A stretch of 64,000 nucleotides of DNA. It comes from Pedobacter glucosidilyticus DSM 23534 (GTDB lineage: Bacteria; Bacteroidota; Bacteroidia; Sphingobacteriales; Sphingobacteriaceae). The notes beneath the pieces are model-generated. The model saw only the letters and a program-made list of their open reading frames with translations. It had not been told where the DNA came from and did no database searches. This document shows, one piece after another, positions 17,789 to 27,007 of this stretch; the stretch's first letter is position 1, and every line of letters begins with the position of its first letter. The translations under genes and the position numbers were made by a program. Location: NCBI RefSeq assembly GCF_000425145.1, contig NZ_AULF01000011.1, positions 62,001 to 126,000 on the forward strand, in the 5' to 3' direction.

Positions 17789-19252
17789 CTACTTCTTTCT
17801 TTTTACACGGATTGGCTTAACAAAATCAGTATTTATTTCTGTTGGTAATTGATAAACACGCCCTTTTATATCAGAAAAATATAATCTGGAAACTGATTTT
17901 TCTCTCCCGTGTCCATCAGCCCAAAAAGCATAAAAATCTGGATGAACATTTACAGGTCTTCTGGCATAAGAATGATTATATTTACTATTAACAGTTAAAG
18001 CCCTACTCTTCCAGCTTTTACCTTGATTTTTGCTCGTCCACATTACCATTTCTCCGCCTGTATTATAAGGTTGAGGCCCCATGGTGGTTGGTCCAATTAC
18101 TCGCCAGATACCTTTATCATCTATATATAAAGAACCCATATCATAATTATTACCAGAAGTAGTTATCGGATTAATTTCCCAGTTTTCTCCGGTAAATCTA
18201 GCGGTATGCCAAGTACGCGGACCTTTTTCTGGTCCTGCTTCATAACCTTTACTGGTTAGGTATAGAATAACAGGTTTCCCTGTTTCATCATAAGCTAAAT
18301 CATTAATATAAACATTTAATCCTTGGCTGTAATAATCTTTAACTAAAGCACTATTATTAATTTCTTTTAAGGGTACGCTTAGTGTCTCGTTTTTTGCATT
18401 TTGCCAACTCTTACCAAAATCAGAAGTTTGCATATAGTAAAGGTTACTTCTATAGTTTAAACCATTCTCTCCTGTTTTAATAGGGTGGAAATTAAAACTT
18501 GTGCCCACAGTGTTCCTATAACTTCCACTGGTTTGGTAATGTCCTTCTTCTATAATTGCTATATCTTTCCATTCAGAATAATGAACACCATCTTTACTCG
18601 TCATGTAACTGATTGTTCTTCTTGGTTTAGATGGCTGACCAAGAATAACTTTTCTATCATAATGCGTAAACAGATTAATAAAACCATTATTAGGCTGATA
18701 CCAAGTTTGTAAATAAGAAAAATTATTCATAGCTACTATTTCTCCGTTAATTAGTTTGGTAGCTTTAATTTCTTCAAATTCATTAATATCGTAAGGCTTT
18801 TTACTTTTATGGATGTAAGAAGGACTATTGGTGCCATGTGCTGTAGAAAAAAGCCATATATATCCGTCTTTATCAATATTCATCACCGGATTATCATGGG
18901 CATTATCTGTTTTCTTATCTAAAACTACCGTAGGTTTTGGGACTAATCCTTTTTTATGGTCAAAATAAGAAATGGTGTGTAATAATGTTTTCCCAGAAGA
19001 ATCACTTCCTCCATAACAAAAAAAAGTTTTATCAACTTCTTTAACATAAATAGAAAACGGATAGTGGTTGGCTGGATAGGTACCTAAACCTCCGCTATAC
19101 TTATATACATATTCATCATTAGAAGGCTGGTTGCTATACCATATCCCTCTATAACCAGTATCTTTTTGGTTAAGTGTAAGTGGGTTGTTTTGAGCTTTAA
19201 CAATAAAACTCATACTAATTAAAATAAGCAATTGCAGACTTAAAATTCTCAT
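17789..19252 (-). CDS. BNR_4-type six-bladed propeller protein, possible glycan-active enzyme
   Basis: This 487-residue protein has a signal peptide ending VKAQ and starts its mature part with GYRGIWYSNQPSNDEY. It carries sialidase-like BNR blades (TSKDGVHYSEWKDI, QTSDFGKSWQNAKN, TSKNQGKSWKSR). BNR_4-family proteins share the sialidase propeller fold, and some relatives are polysaccharide lyases. No Arg triad or catalytic Asp box typical of GH33 could be assigned with confidence. It is the first gene after the SusD terminator, 113 bp upstream of the dehydrogenase gene, so it belongs to the same locus and likely acts on the polymer or a released fragment. Confidence 0.7.
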   Translation of the reverse strand: MRILSLQLLILISMSFIVKAQNNPLTLNQKDTGYRGIWYSNQPSNDEYVYKYSGGLGTYPANHYPFSIYVKEVDKTFFCYGGSDSSGKTLLHTISYFDHKKGLVPKPTVVLDKKTDNAHDNPVMNIDKDGYIWLFSTAHGTNSPSYIHKSKKPYDINEFEEIKATKLINGEIVAMNNFSYLQTWYQPNNGFINLFTHYDRKVILGQPSKPRRTISYMTSKDGVHYSEWKDIAIIEEGHYQTSGSYRNTVGTSFNFHPIKTGENGLNYRSNLYYMQTSDFGKSWQNAKNETLSVPLKEINNSALVKDYYSQGLNVYINDLAYDETGKPVILYLTSKGYEAGPEKGPRTWHTARFTGENWEINPITTSGNNYDMGSLYIDDKGIWRVIGPTTMGPQPYNTGGEMVMWTSKNQGKSWKSRALTVNSKYNHSYARRPVNVHPDFYAFWADGHGREKSVSRLYFSDIKGRVYQLPTEINTDFVKPIRVKRKK

Positions 19253-19290
19253 GAGAATAAATAAATTGGGGGAAATAAACTATATAAAAA

Positions 19291-19359
19291 GGGCTAAAAT
19301 CATTCGTTTTACTTAACAATTACAAATACTGTTTGTAACGTAAAGAACGATTTTAGCCC
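19291..19359 (-). terminator. Branched hairpin terminator after susD
   Basis: The outer arms GGGCTAAAATC (from 19291) and GATTTTAGCCC (ending 19359) pair, continue with a few bulges toward GTAAAG, and enclose an inner hairpin TTACAAA/TTTGTAA (19320-19338). On the minus strand the stem is followed by TTTTTATA. It sits just after the SusD stop and before the BNR gene, so it should end or attenuate the sigma-FecR-SusC-SusD transcript. Confidence 0.7.
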
Positions 19360-19377
19360 CTATTTAAATATTAGAAA

Positions 19378-20844
19378 TTAATCGTAATCTGGGTTTTGTG
19401 TAATCTTAGATGGATTAATATCAATTTGTGTTTGCGGGATTGGGAATAAAGCTTCATGAGCTTCCATTCCTTTAGACGCTAAAAGTGTTAAAGCTCTATC
19501 TGTTCTCACCAGATCAAACCAACGGTGACCTTCAAAAGCTAATTCTACAAATCTCTCTTGCTCTATAGCTAATCTGAAAGCTGCTTGGTCTGCTACTCTT
19601 AAAGCTAAATTAGCATTATTACTGGTTTTACTAGGTAAACCCGCCCTTGTTCTAATCTGATTTAAATAAGTAAATGCAGGTCCATCAGCAATATAACCTA
19701 ACTCATTTAAAGCCTCTGCATACATTAAAAGTACATCAGCATATCTTAAAACAATCCAGTTATTATCACCATCTATGTTAGCTGCCGGAGTACCAGAATA
19801 TTTAACAATGTAATTATGGTTAACTGTATTTCCGTTAAGTACATAACTAGTACGCATTGAAACAGCTTTACGAGCATCATTAGCTTCATAAGCATTGTTC
19901 ATTTCTGCTGTTGGAATGTTTTGCCCAAGTGGATTACCAACTGTAACAACTGCTGCACCAGAACCTATAGGTGCGAATTGGTTAGTAAACGGACTTCCTT
20001 CTCCGTTAGATGCTCTTTTGAATTGAACTTCAAAAATAGACTCACGACTATTCTCATTTGCTATACCAAATACACTAGCGTAAGATGGTAATAACTGATA
20101 TTTGGTTTGTGCCTGCGCATCAATAACTTGTTTAAGTTTTTGAGCCGCTAAATCCCATCTTTTTTGAGTTAAGTATACTTTTCCTAATAAAGACATCGCA
20201 GCGCCTTTTGTAGCTCTGCCTATATCCGCTCCGGTATACTCAAAAGGTAAAACTGCTTCGGCATCAGTTAAATCTGTAATAATTTGGTTGTATACATTTG
20301 CAACTGTTTCTCTACCATAATCATAACCTTCCTGTGGATTAACAATTACTTTTGTTACAAGGGGCACACCACCAAAAATCCTAACTAAATTAAAATACAT
20401 TAAACCTCTTAAAAATTTAGCTTCGCCAATGTATCTGGCTTTTAAATTTTCATCCATGGTTACAGCCTGTATTTTCTCTATCACAATATTGGTGTTTTGT
20501 ATAGCCTGATAATGGCCCGCCCATGTAGTACTACTGATAGAGGTTGTAGGTAAGTTTACAAACTTGTCTACAGCGTCTAAATCTGCTCCGGCGTTTACAT
20601 TGGTAATTTCTGTGTTATCAGAACGCAAATCACCAATGATGTGCATAGAAGAATAGTATAAGCCCGCATACTGTAAACCTCCATAAGCTGCTGTGAGTGC
20701 ATTTTTCATGTCATCTCCAGTCTTGTAATAGTTATTAGCATTTTGTTGGGCAATAGGTGCTAATTCTAAAAAATCTTTTTTGCAACTACTTGCAGAAAGT
20801 AATACAATTACGCCTGCAGTGAATAATGTTTTAATATTTCTCAT
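19378..20844 (-). CDS. SusD/RagB-family glycan-binding lipoprotein
   Basis: This 488-residue surface lipoprotein pairs with the SusC encoded upstream. The start is placed at ATG 20844 (MRNIKTLF...), 13 bp after the SusC stop. An in-frame ATG at 20868 would overlap SusC and add eight residues before the signal peptide. The lipobox reads SASSCKKD. SusD features include LELAPIAQQNANNYYKTGDDM, the helical AKFLRGLMYFNLVRIFGGVPLV, RATKGAAMSLLGKVYL, and the C-terminal RFVELAFEGHRWFDLVRT. The substrate is not readable, but the locus downstream carries GH20 and sugar-acid type genes. Confidence 0.95.
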   Translation of the reverse strand: MRNIKTLFTAGVIVLLSASSCKKDFLELAPIAQQNANNYYKTGDDMKNALTAAYGGLQYAGLYYSSMHIIGDLRSDNTEITNVNAGADLDAVDKFVNLPTTSISSTTWAGHYQAIQNTNIVIEKIQAVTMDENLKARYIGEAKFLRGLMYFNLVRIFGGVPLVTKVIVNPQEGYDYGRETVANVYNQIITDLTDAEAVLPFEYTGADIGRATKGAAMSLLGKVYLTQKRWDLAAQKLKQVIDAQAQTKYQLLPSYASVFGIANENSRESIFEVQFKRASNGEGSPFTNQFAPIGSGAAVVTVGNPLGQNIPTAEMNNAYEANDARKAVSMRTSYVLNGNTVNHNYIVKYSGTPAANIDGDNNWIVLRYADVLLMYAEALNELGYIADGPAFTYLNQIRTRAGLPSKTSNNANLALRVADQAAFRLAIEQERFVELAFEGHRWFDLVRTDRALTLLASKGMEAHEALFPIPQTQIDINPSKITQNPDYD

Positions 20845-20857
20845 GTCTATAACTGTA

Positions 20858-23800
20858 TTAGAATCCAAAATTTAATCCAAACATAAAGGTGCGAGCTAAA
20901 GGATAACCTCCTGAATCAACACCTGGTACTAAAGGATTAGCTCCTTCAAAACTTACCTCTGGGTTATAGCCTTCGTATTTAGTAAAGGTATAAGCGTTTT
21001 GGATGGTAAAGCTTAATCTGGCATTGGCTACTTTTAAGGCTTTAAGAGCTGATGCTGGTAAGTTATATCCTAAAGTGATATTTCTGATTCTTAAAAAAGA
21101 ACCGTCTTCTACAAACTGAGAAGTAACGTTATTAATTACAGACGCAACACCTAAAGCACCAAAATTACGATCAATTTGAGGGCTTACACCATCTCCACGG
21201 TCGGTTTCTGATTTCCAACCATTTGCAGTACTTCTTAATACATTGTAAGAACCTGCATAATTACCATAAAACCTTCTAGCTGCATTTAAAACTTCAAAAC
21301 CTTGTACGCCTTGTAGTGTAAATGCGAAATCAAAGTTTTTGTAGGCGAAACTATTAGTCATGCCGTAAGTAAAGTCTGGGAAAGGGCTTCCTAAACTTGT
21401 TCTATCGTCTGCAGTAATTCTACCATCACCATTAACATCAGCAAATTTTAACTGACCTGGCTTAGATATTTTTGCACCAGAAGCGTTTTCTACCGCTGGG
21501 TTATTAGCAACATCATCAGCATTTTGATAAATACCCACAACTTTGTAACCAAAGAAAGAGCCAGGTGCTCCACCAATTTCAGTAATGTGGGTATTACCAG
21601 CCGCAAAAGTAGGCTGTCTTCTTAAAATAGGAGAACCATCAGGACCTAATGCAACCACTTTAATGTTATTGGTAGAGAAATTAAAATCAGTAGTCCATTT
21701 AAATTCTTTAACCATATTACGGCTAACTAAAGTAAACTCAAAACCTTTATTATTAATTTCTCCAATATTTCTTAAAGCCTCGCTATATCCTGTTAAAGTA
21801 GGTACAGGTACGTTTAATAATAAGTCTGAGGTAGTTTTGTTGTAATAATCAAAAGACATAGAGAAACGGTTTTGTAACAAACCAAACTCTAGACCAGCAT
21901 CAAACTGTTTGTTTCTCTCCCAACCTAAAAGACTGTTAGCAATGGTGGTTTGTCTGATACCGTTATTTACGATACCTCCACTAGGGCCAAAAATATAATT
22001 TTCTATTCCTGTTAAGCCTACAGAGCCATAGTTAGTGATAAAGTTATTACCTGTTAAACCATAACTAGCTCTAACTTTTAACTCGCTTAACCAATTTACA
22101 TCTTTAAGAAAATCTTCTTCAGAAACCCTCCATCCTAAAGATACCGAAGGGAAAGTTCCCCATTTATTATCACCACCAAAACGAGATGAACCGTCTTGTC
22201 TGAAAGTTGCAGTTAACAAATATTTATCGTTATAACTATAATTTAAACGAGCGATATAAGATAATAAAGACCACTCTTGAGGACCTGAGGCTGCACCTAC
22301 AGTTACTAAACCAGCGGCATTAATTGTTCTTACAACATCGCTGGCATAGTTGCTTCCACTTAAACTAGTTAAATCTGTTCTTTCTTTTTGAATGGTATAA
22401 CCTGCTAATACATCAAAAGCATGTTTATCAAATGTTTTCTTATAATTTAAAGTAAACTCTGATAACCAGTTTCTGCTGTTAGACTCTTCATAAGAACCTA
22501 CAGGAAGTTTTGTTGCATTGGTACTATTAGGGTTAATGATAGATGGATTGAATACATCCTGATCAAAATTTCTAAAATCAGCACCTACTAAAGTTTTGAA
22601 ATTTAAATCTTTAGCTAAGTTTACGTCCACAAAGGCAGTACCTAATAGCCTTAAAGTGTTTTGTTGCTGGAAATACTCTTTAGCAATTTTTACCGGGTTA
22701 TCAACCTCGCTAGTTCCTACTCCTTGTCCTGTAATTTGTGTATAATTTCCATTAGCATCGTATGGCGTTAAATGAGGAGCAGCTGTTAGGGCCGATTGGA
22801 TAATGCCACCTCCCTGCCAGTTTCCTTCTGCTAAAGTTTGATTAGAGAAAGTGAACGATGGCGTTAAATTTGCTCCTACTTTTACTCTTTTATTTAACTG
22901 AGATTCTACATTAGCTCTAAAAGAGTAGCGTTTTAAGTCTGAATTTAGGATAATACCATCTTGTGCTAAATAACCACCAGAAACAAAGAATCTGGTTTTA
23001 TCATTACCACCAGAAAAGTTCAGTTGATAATTGCTCATAGGTGCAGTCCTAAAAATCTCATTCTGCCAATTAGTACCTTCGCCTAAAGATTCTGGATCTG
23101 AGAATACAGCTGGCAATAAGTACATCACGTTATTTAAACGAGCTGAATTAGGATCTGAAGCAGAACGACCAGGTCCGGAGTTTACCCAAGCATTATTTCT
23201 AGCTTCATTAATAAAATAAGCATACTCCCTAGCATTTAATACATCTAAAGTTTTTTCTACTTGTTGTACGCCTGTATTTACGCTAAAATCAATTTTAGAA
23301 ACACCACTTTTACCAGATTTTGTAGTAATGATAACCACACCATTAGACCCTCTGGAACCGTAAATTGCTGTTGCTGATGCATCTTTTAAAACCTGAATAT
23401 TATCAATATCAGCAGGGTTAATGGTATTTAAAGGATTATTTCTTTGGTTATAATCATTAGTAACCGGAAAACCATCCACCACATATAAAGGCTCGTTTCC
23501 GGCGCTTAAAGAACCTGCACCTCTAATTCTAACAGTAGAACCACCACCTGGTGCACCTGTAGCTTGGGTAACTTGTACACCCGCCATTTGTGCAGCCATA
23601 GCGTTATCTAAACTCACTACAGGTTGGTCTTTAATTCTTTGTGCATTGATAGAACTGATAGAACCTGTTACATCTTTACGTTGTTGAGTTCCGTAACCTA
23701 CTACTACAACTGTATTTAAATTCTGGCTATCTTCTACTAAACTTATGTTGATATTAGTTTTACCAGCTACAGCAATTTCTTGCAACACAAAACCAGTATA

Positions 23801-24340
23801 GGTTACTACAATAACTGCATTATCTGCAAGACCATTTAAGCTAAAGTTACCATTGATATCAGTTTGGGTAACTTTATCAGAACCTTTAACTCTTATGGAT
23901 GCACCTGGTAAGGGCTGCCCAGTGTTGTCGGTAACTTTACCTTTAATATCTACAGGTAATTTAGGCTCAGGTTTAATTTCAATTTTATTAACTATAATCG
24001 TTTTATTTTCAATAGAATAACTAAAAGGCTGGCCTTTAAAACTTACCTGCAAGGCTTTTTCAAGACTTGCTGCTTTTAAATTTAAAGTAACTGGTTTGGC
24101 ATTTACCAACTCATTATACTTATAAAAAAAGAAATAGCCACTTTGCTCGCCAATGGTAGTAAGTGCTTTTTCTAAAGAGATATTTTTTCCAGAAATACTA
24201 ATACTTTGCGAAAAACTTTTTGCGCTAAGCTGTAAACATCCAAGTGTTAATAAGATGGCCGTCAGTTTCATAATACGAAACATTTTCGAAGGGAATAATC
24301 CGGATACATTCCGGATTTTACCGTAAACATTTAATTGCAT
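20858..24340 (-). CDS. SusC/RagA-family TonB-dependent transporter with STN domain
   Basis: This 1160-residue protein has a long cytoplasmic N-tail before the signal (MKLTAILLTLGCLQLSAKSFSQ, about 24-45), an STN domain (about 46-115), a carboxypeptidase-like domain (GKVTDNTGQPLPGASIRVKG), a plug with VGYGTQQRKDVTGSISSI, and a barrel ending FMFGLNFGF. The long N-tail with VYGKIRN is common in Pedobacter-type SusC proteins, so the first ATG is kept. FecR and an ECF sigma gene lie upstream, giving the classic trans-envelope signalling set. Its 5' leader (24341-24533) contains a plus-strand hairpin described separately. Confidence 0.95.
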   Translation of the reverse strand: MQLNVYGKIRNVSGLFPSKMFRIMKLTAILLTLGCLQLSAKSFSQSISISGKNISLEKALTTIGEQSGYFFFYKYNELVNAKPVTLNLKAASLEKALQVSFKGQPFSYSIENKTIIVNKIEIKPEPKLPVDIKGKVTDNTGQPLPGASIRVKGSDKVTQTDINGNFSLNGLADNAVIVVTYTGFVLQEIAVAGKTNINISLVEDSQNLNTVVVVGYGTQQRKDVTGSISSINAQRIKDQPVVSLDNAMAAQMAGVQVTQATGAPGGGSTVRIRGAGSLSAGNEPLYVVDGFPVTNDYNQRNNPLNTINPADIDNIQVLKDASATAIYGSRGSNGVVIITTKSGKSGVSKIDFSVNTGVQQVEKTLDVLNAREYAYFINEARNNAWVNSGPGRSASDPNSARLNNVMYLLPAVFSDPESLGEGTNWQNEIFRTAPMSNYQLNFSGGNDKTRFFVSGGYLAQDGIILNSDLKRYSFRANVESQLNKRVKVGANLTPSFTFSNQTLAEGNWQGGGIIQSALTAAPHLTPYDANGNYTQITGQGVGTSEVDNPVKIAKEYFQQQNTLRLLGTAFVDVNLAKDLNFKTLVGADFRNFDQDVFNPSIINPNSTNATKLPVGSYEESNSRNWLSEFTLNYKKTFDKHAFDVLAGYTIQKERTDLTSLSGSNYASDVVRTINAAGLVTVGAASGPQEWSLLSYIARLNYSYNDKYLLTATFRQDGSSRFGGDNKWGTFPSVSLGWRVSEEDFLKDVNWLSELKVRASYGLTGNNFITNYGSVGLTGIENYIFGPSGGIVNNGIRQTTIANSLLGWERNKQFDAGLEFGLLQNRFSMSFDYYNKTTSDLLLNVPVPTLTGYSEALRNIGEINNKGFEFTLVSRNMVKEFKWTTDFNFSTNNIKVVALGPDGSPILRRQPTFAAGNTHITEIGGAPGSFFGYKVVGIYQNADDVANNPAVENASGAKISKPGQLKFADVNGDGRITADDRTSLGSPFPDFTYGMTNSFAYKNFDFAFTLQGVQGFEVLNAARRFYGNYAGSYNVLRSTANGWKSETDRGDGVSPQIDRNFGALGVASVINNVTSQFVEDGSFLRIRNITLGYNLPASALKALKVANARLSFTIQNAYTFTKYEGYNPEVSFEGANPLVPGVDSGGYPLARTFMFGLNFGF

Positions 24341-24437
24341 ACTTTTGTAAAGTTTGGGTTAATAGATTAAGTTCCTTCCACAGAATTTTTTAAGGGTTAA
24401 TCCAAACCGGAAATAGCTTTTTTATAAAGCTTCCTTT

Positions 24438-24472
24438 AAGCCGGTTGTGTTGGTAGCACATCCGGTTTTTTT
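24438..24472 (+). terminator. Plus-strand terminator-like hairpin in the fecR-susC gap
   Basis: Arms CCGGTTGTG (24441-24449) and CACATCCGG (24457-24465) pair with one T-T mismatch around a 7-nt loop, and A/T pairs extend the base. Seven T residues follow on the plus strand (24466-24472). That polarity fits a plus-strand transcript, yet all genes here are on the minus strand. It could end an antisense RNA covering the susC leader. On the minus strand it would simply be a leader stem-loop. Confidence 0.45.
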
Positions 24473-24533
24473 GTTGGATTATTAATAACAGTACTTATGT
24501 CTTCATATCATTTATAAATTAGGTTAAACATGA

Positions 24534-25703
24534 TTAATTGGTTATAATAATTTTATTACCTTTTATGGTTGTATTGATTTTACTTAGTTCTAGAATTCTT
24601 AAAACTTCTGTTACGTTTTCGCTTCTGTTAATTTTTCCAACAAATAAATCTTCTGATATTTTTCCACGATACTCTACATCCACATTATACCATCTGGAAA
24701 CCTGCCTCATAATGGTTTGGATATTATCTCTGTTAAATTTGAAATATCCATTTTTCCAAGCTATGGCGGCTTCTTCATCTGCTGCTGATACTTTGAAGCT
24801 TTTAGCGTTATTGGCTAAAACAGCTTGCTGGCCAGGCTTAAGCACAGCAGAAATATTTTCTTCTTTTCCTTGCATATTAAGCTTGTGTACCCTTACGCTG
24901 CCTTCTAAAAGCGTGGTTTTATCAGCACTTTCATCATCATAAGTGTTGATGTTAAAATGCGTACCTAATACCTCAATAACCTGATGAGCTGATACCACTT
25001 TAAAAGGTTTATGTATATTTTTAGCAACTTCAAAATAGGCCTCTCCGGTAATTTCAACCTTACGTTCTGCTCCGGTAAAAACTGTAGGAAATTTGATAGA
25101 TGAAGACGCATTAAGCCATACTTGGGTACCATCTGCTAAAGTCAATTGATATTGCCCTCCACGCGGCGTACTGATCATATTTATAGCCGCAGATTGGTTT
25201 GCTTGTTTGGTATGATATACAATTTGACCATCTTTAGTTTTTACTATTTCTGCACCGGCATCTTGTGTAATTAAACCATCTTCTTTATCATTTAAGATTA
25301 TTGATGAACCATCTGCTAAAGTTAAAACAGCTTTATTCCCACCAGGTTTAATTTCAACTTTTGCAAGTTTCACTTTTGGATTACCTGTTTCTATGCTACC
25401 GCTTTGCTTAAAAAACAGATAAGAAGCAACACCCGTAAATAATAACACAGATGCAGCAATCAACCATTTTTTCATCCAAATTACTTTGGAAGAGCTTTTA
25501 CGCTCTTCCGCAGCAATTTGTTCACTCAAACCTGCCTTTATAGCATCTTTTAATTGGCTTTTAGCCTCATCTTGCATTCCATCTAACACATTTTCCTCTA
25601 CCTCAAAAAGGTTATAGTAAGCATCTAGAAAGTCTATTTCTTCCTGACTTGCTTCTCCTAGCCTATATTTTCGAAGAATTTTATAAAATTCCTTTGGATT
25701 CAT
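24534..25703 (-). CDS. FecR-family anti-sigma factor
   Basis: This 389-residue inner-membrane regulator has an N-terminal sigma-binding region (about 1-75), one membrane span (WLIAASVLLFTGVASYLFF, about 79-97), a FecR domain with GGQYQLTLADGTQVWLNASS and GEAYFEVAKNIHKPFKVV, and a DUF4974-like C-terminus (WYNVDVEYRGKISEDLFVGKI). Its relationship to the FecR at 4415-5563 is clear from shared motifs in the same order. It lies 80 bp downstream of the ECF sigma gene and 193 bp upstream of susC. It should hold the sigma factor until SusC reports substrate through its STN domain. Confidence 0.95.
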   Translation of the reverse strand: MNPKEFYKILRKYRLGEASQEEIDFLDAYYNLFEVEENVLDGMQDEAKSQLKDAIKAGLSEQIAAEERKSSSKVIWMKKWLIAASVLLFTGVASYLFFKQSGSIETGNPKVKLAKVEIKPGGNKAVLTLADGSSIILNDKEDGLITQDAGAEIVKTKDGQIVYHTKQANQSAAINMISTPRGGQYQLTLADGTQVWLNASSSIKFPTVFTGAERKVEITGEAYFEVAKNIHKPFKVVSAHQVIEVLGTHFNINTYDDESADKTTLLEGSVRVHKLNMQGKEENISAVLKPGQQAVLANNAKSFKVSAADEEAAIAWKNGYFKFNRDNIQTIMRQVSRWYNVDVEYRGKISEDLFVGKINRSENVTEVLRILELSKINTTIKGNKIIITN

Positions 25704-25783
25704 CTTGTATCGACTCTTAGTTTAATGAGCCTTTAAAGATATGACCGCCGAGAAACGAAAAGTCCCACGAGAAATAAAAAAAA

Positions 25784-26359
25784 TTAAAGATTTTGAAGTA
25801 AGAACATCAAATATAAAGGTCCGAGAGATTCTCTTAGTTGAGCCATGCTCTTTCCTAATTGGTTTTGAACCGTTTTTCTACTGATTTGAAGCTTATCTGC
25901 TATTTGTTGTGTTGTTAAATCTTCCTGATATTTCATCCTAAAGATTTCTTGTTGTGATGGCGTTAAAGAGTTTATCAATCGCTCATACTTAATTAAAAAC
26001 TCTTTTCTTAGTATTTCAGCGTCAGTTTGGTCTTTAGCTATGCCTAATTGAATTAAAACTTCAGGAATTGGTGTATATCTTTGCTCCTTTTCCATCCATT
26101 TAAAAACATTATTTCTTACTGATGTGTGTAAATAAGAAACCAGATTATCAATAGAAAGCTCTTTGCGGCGAAGCCATAATTGTAGAAAAATATCTTGTGT
26201 AATATCTTTTGCATAATCAGCATCTTTTAGGCGTTTGTAAGCTGCATTATACATTTGCTCCCAATATTTATCATAAAGGGTATCAAACGCAAGATTATCA
26301 TCGTTTTCCTGCATTTGTAATAACAATAATTTATCTTCCTCTTTATGGCTTAGCAACAT
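25784..26359 (-). CDS. ECF-type RNA polymerase sigma-70 factor
   Basis: This 191-residue protein has region 2 (FDTLYDKYWEQMYNAAYKRL and the -10 recognition helix DITQDIFLQLWLRR, about 52-65) and region 4 with the helix-turn-helix TTQQIADKLQISRKTVQNQL (about 151-170). There is no region 1.1 or 3, as in extracytoplasmic-function sigma factors of the Bacteroidota SusC/FecR type. It heads the run FecR-SusC-SusD and should switch on that operon when the FecR partner is signalled. The ATG at 26359 is preceded by a plausible promoter at 26382-26412. Confidence 0.95.
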   Translation of the reverse strand: MLLSHKEEDKLLLLQMQENDDNLAFDTLYDKYWEQMYNAAYKRLKDADYAKDITQDIFLQLWLRRKELSIDNLVSYLHTSVRNNVFKWMEKEQRYTPIPEVLIQLGIAKDQTDAEILRKEFLIKYERLINSLTPSQQEIFRMKYQEDLTTQQIADKLQISRKTVQNQLGKSMAQLRESLGPLYLMFLLQNL

Positions 26360-26381
26360 CTTCTTGGAGATCAGATTTATT

Positions 26382-26412
26382 CAAATTTATTGAATATTTT
26401 TAATAATACAAT
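26382..26412 (-). promoter_or_regulatory. Candidate housekeeping promoter of the ECF sigma gene
   Basis: On the minus strand an exact -7 element TAAATTTG (26382-26389) is preceded after 19 bp by ATTG (26409-26412), close to the TTTG -33 element. The spacing fits the known Bacteroidota promoter. The -7 element ends 22 bp before the sigma-factor ATG. The remaining bases to 26618 show no gene. Confidence 0.45.
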
Positions 26413-26618
26413 GTAGCTTTATTAAAACCTTTGCTACATACAACCGATTAAAAACTTATTTATTAATTTTTATCAAATTAATTATCTCATCACTAAACAT
26501 ATTTTTCATTAACGGTTTAAAAACACCTTCTAACATTTTAAAGTTGAGGATTTAAAAATCTGATGATTTATGCAGAAACAAATCGTGTTAAACCCTATTA
26601 GGATGGATGTTAAATAAA

Positions 26619-26645
26619 AAAGTCCTGAACATTATTCAGGACTTT
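26619..26645 (-). terminator. Intrinsic terminator of the cold-shock gene
   Basis: A perfect 11-bp inverted repeat (AAAGTCCTGAA at 26619-26629 and its complement at 26635-26645) encloses a 5-nt loop. On the minus strand it is followed by TTTTTATTTAA. It lies 25 bp after the stop of the cold-shock gene and is a textbook rho-independent terminator. Confidence 0.9.
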
Positions 26646-26670
26646 CGGAACATTTTAAAGCTTTATGTTT

Positions 26671-26865
26671 TTAAACTTTCTTTACATTAATAGCTTGAGG
26701 ACCTTTTTTACCATCAGCAATCTCAAATTCTACATCATCATTGTCTGAGATGGCATTTACCCCTCCAATAACATCTTTAAAGTGAACAAAAATGTCTTTT
26801 CCATCGCAAATAATGAAGCCAAAACCTTTTTGAGCGTTAAACCATTTTACTTTACCCGTTTTCAT
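26671..26865 (-). CDS. CspA-family cold-shock protein
   Basis: This 64-residue single OB-fold protein carries RNP1 KGFGFI (about 14-19) and RNP2 IFVHF (about 26-30), beginning KTGKVKWFNAQKG. Such proteins bind single-stranded RNA or DNA and act as RNA chaperones. It is slightly shorter than E. coli CspA (70). The gene is monocistronic: a strong terminator follows, and a 142-bp AT-rich spacer precedes it, which could hold the long leader typical of cold-shock mRNAs. Confidence 0.95.
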   Translation of the reverse strand: MKTGKVKWFNAQKGFGFIICDGKDIFVHFKDVIGGVNAISDNDDVEFEIADGKKGPQAINVKKV

Positions 26866-27007
26866 AATTAATTTTAGTGTTTTAATAATAATCAGACCTA
26901 AATTTCTTACTGATTGGGTAAAATAATTTAAGAAAGATTGTAATTCTATTTATTTCTTAATCTCTAAAATATAAAATATATTCTAAAAACAACAGATTTA
27001 ATAAAAA

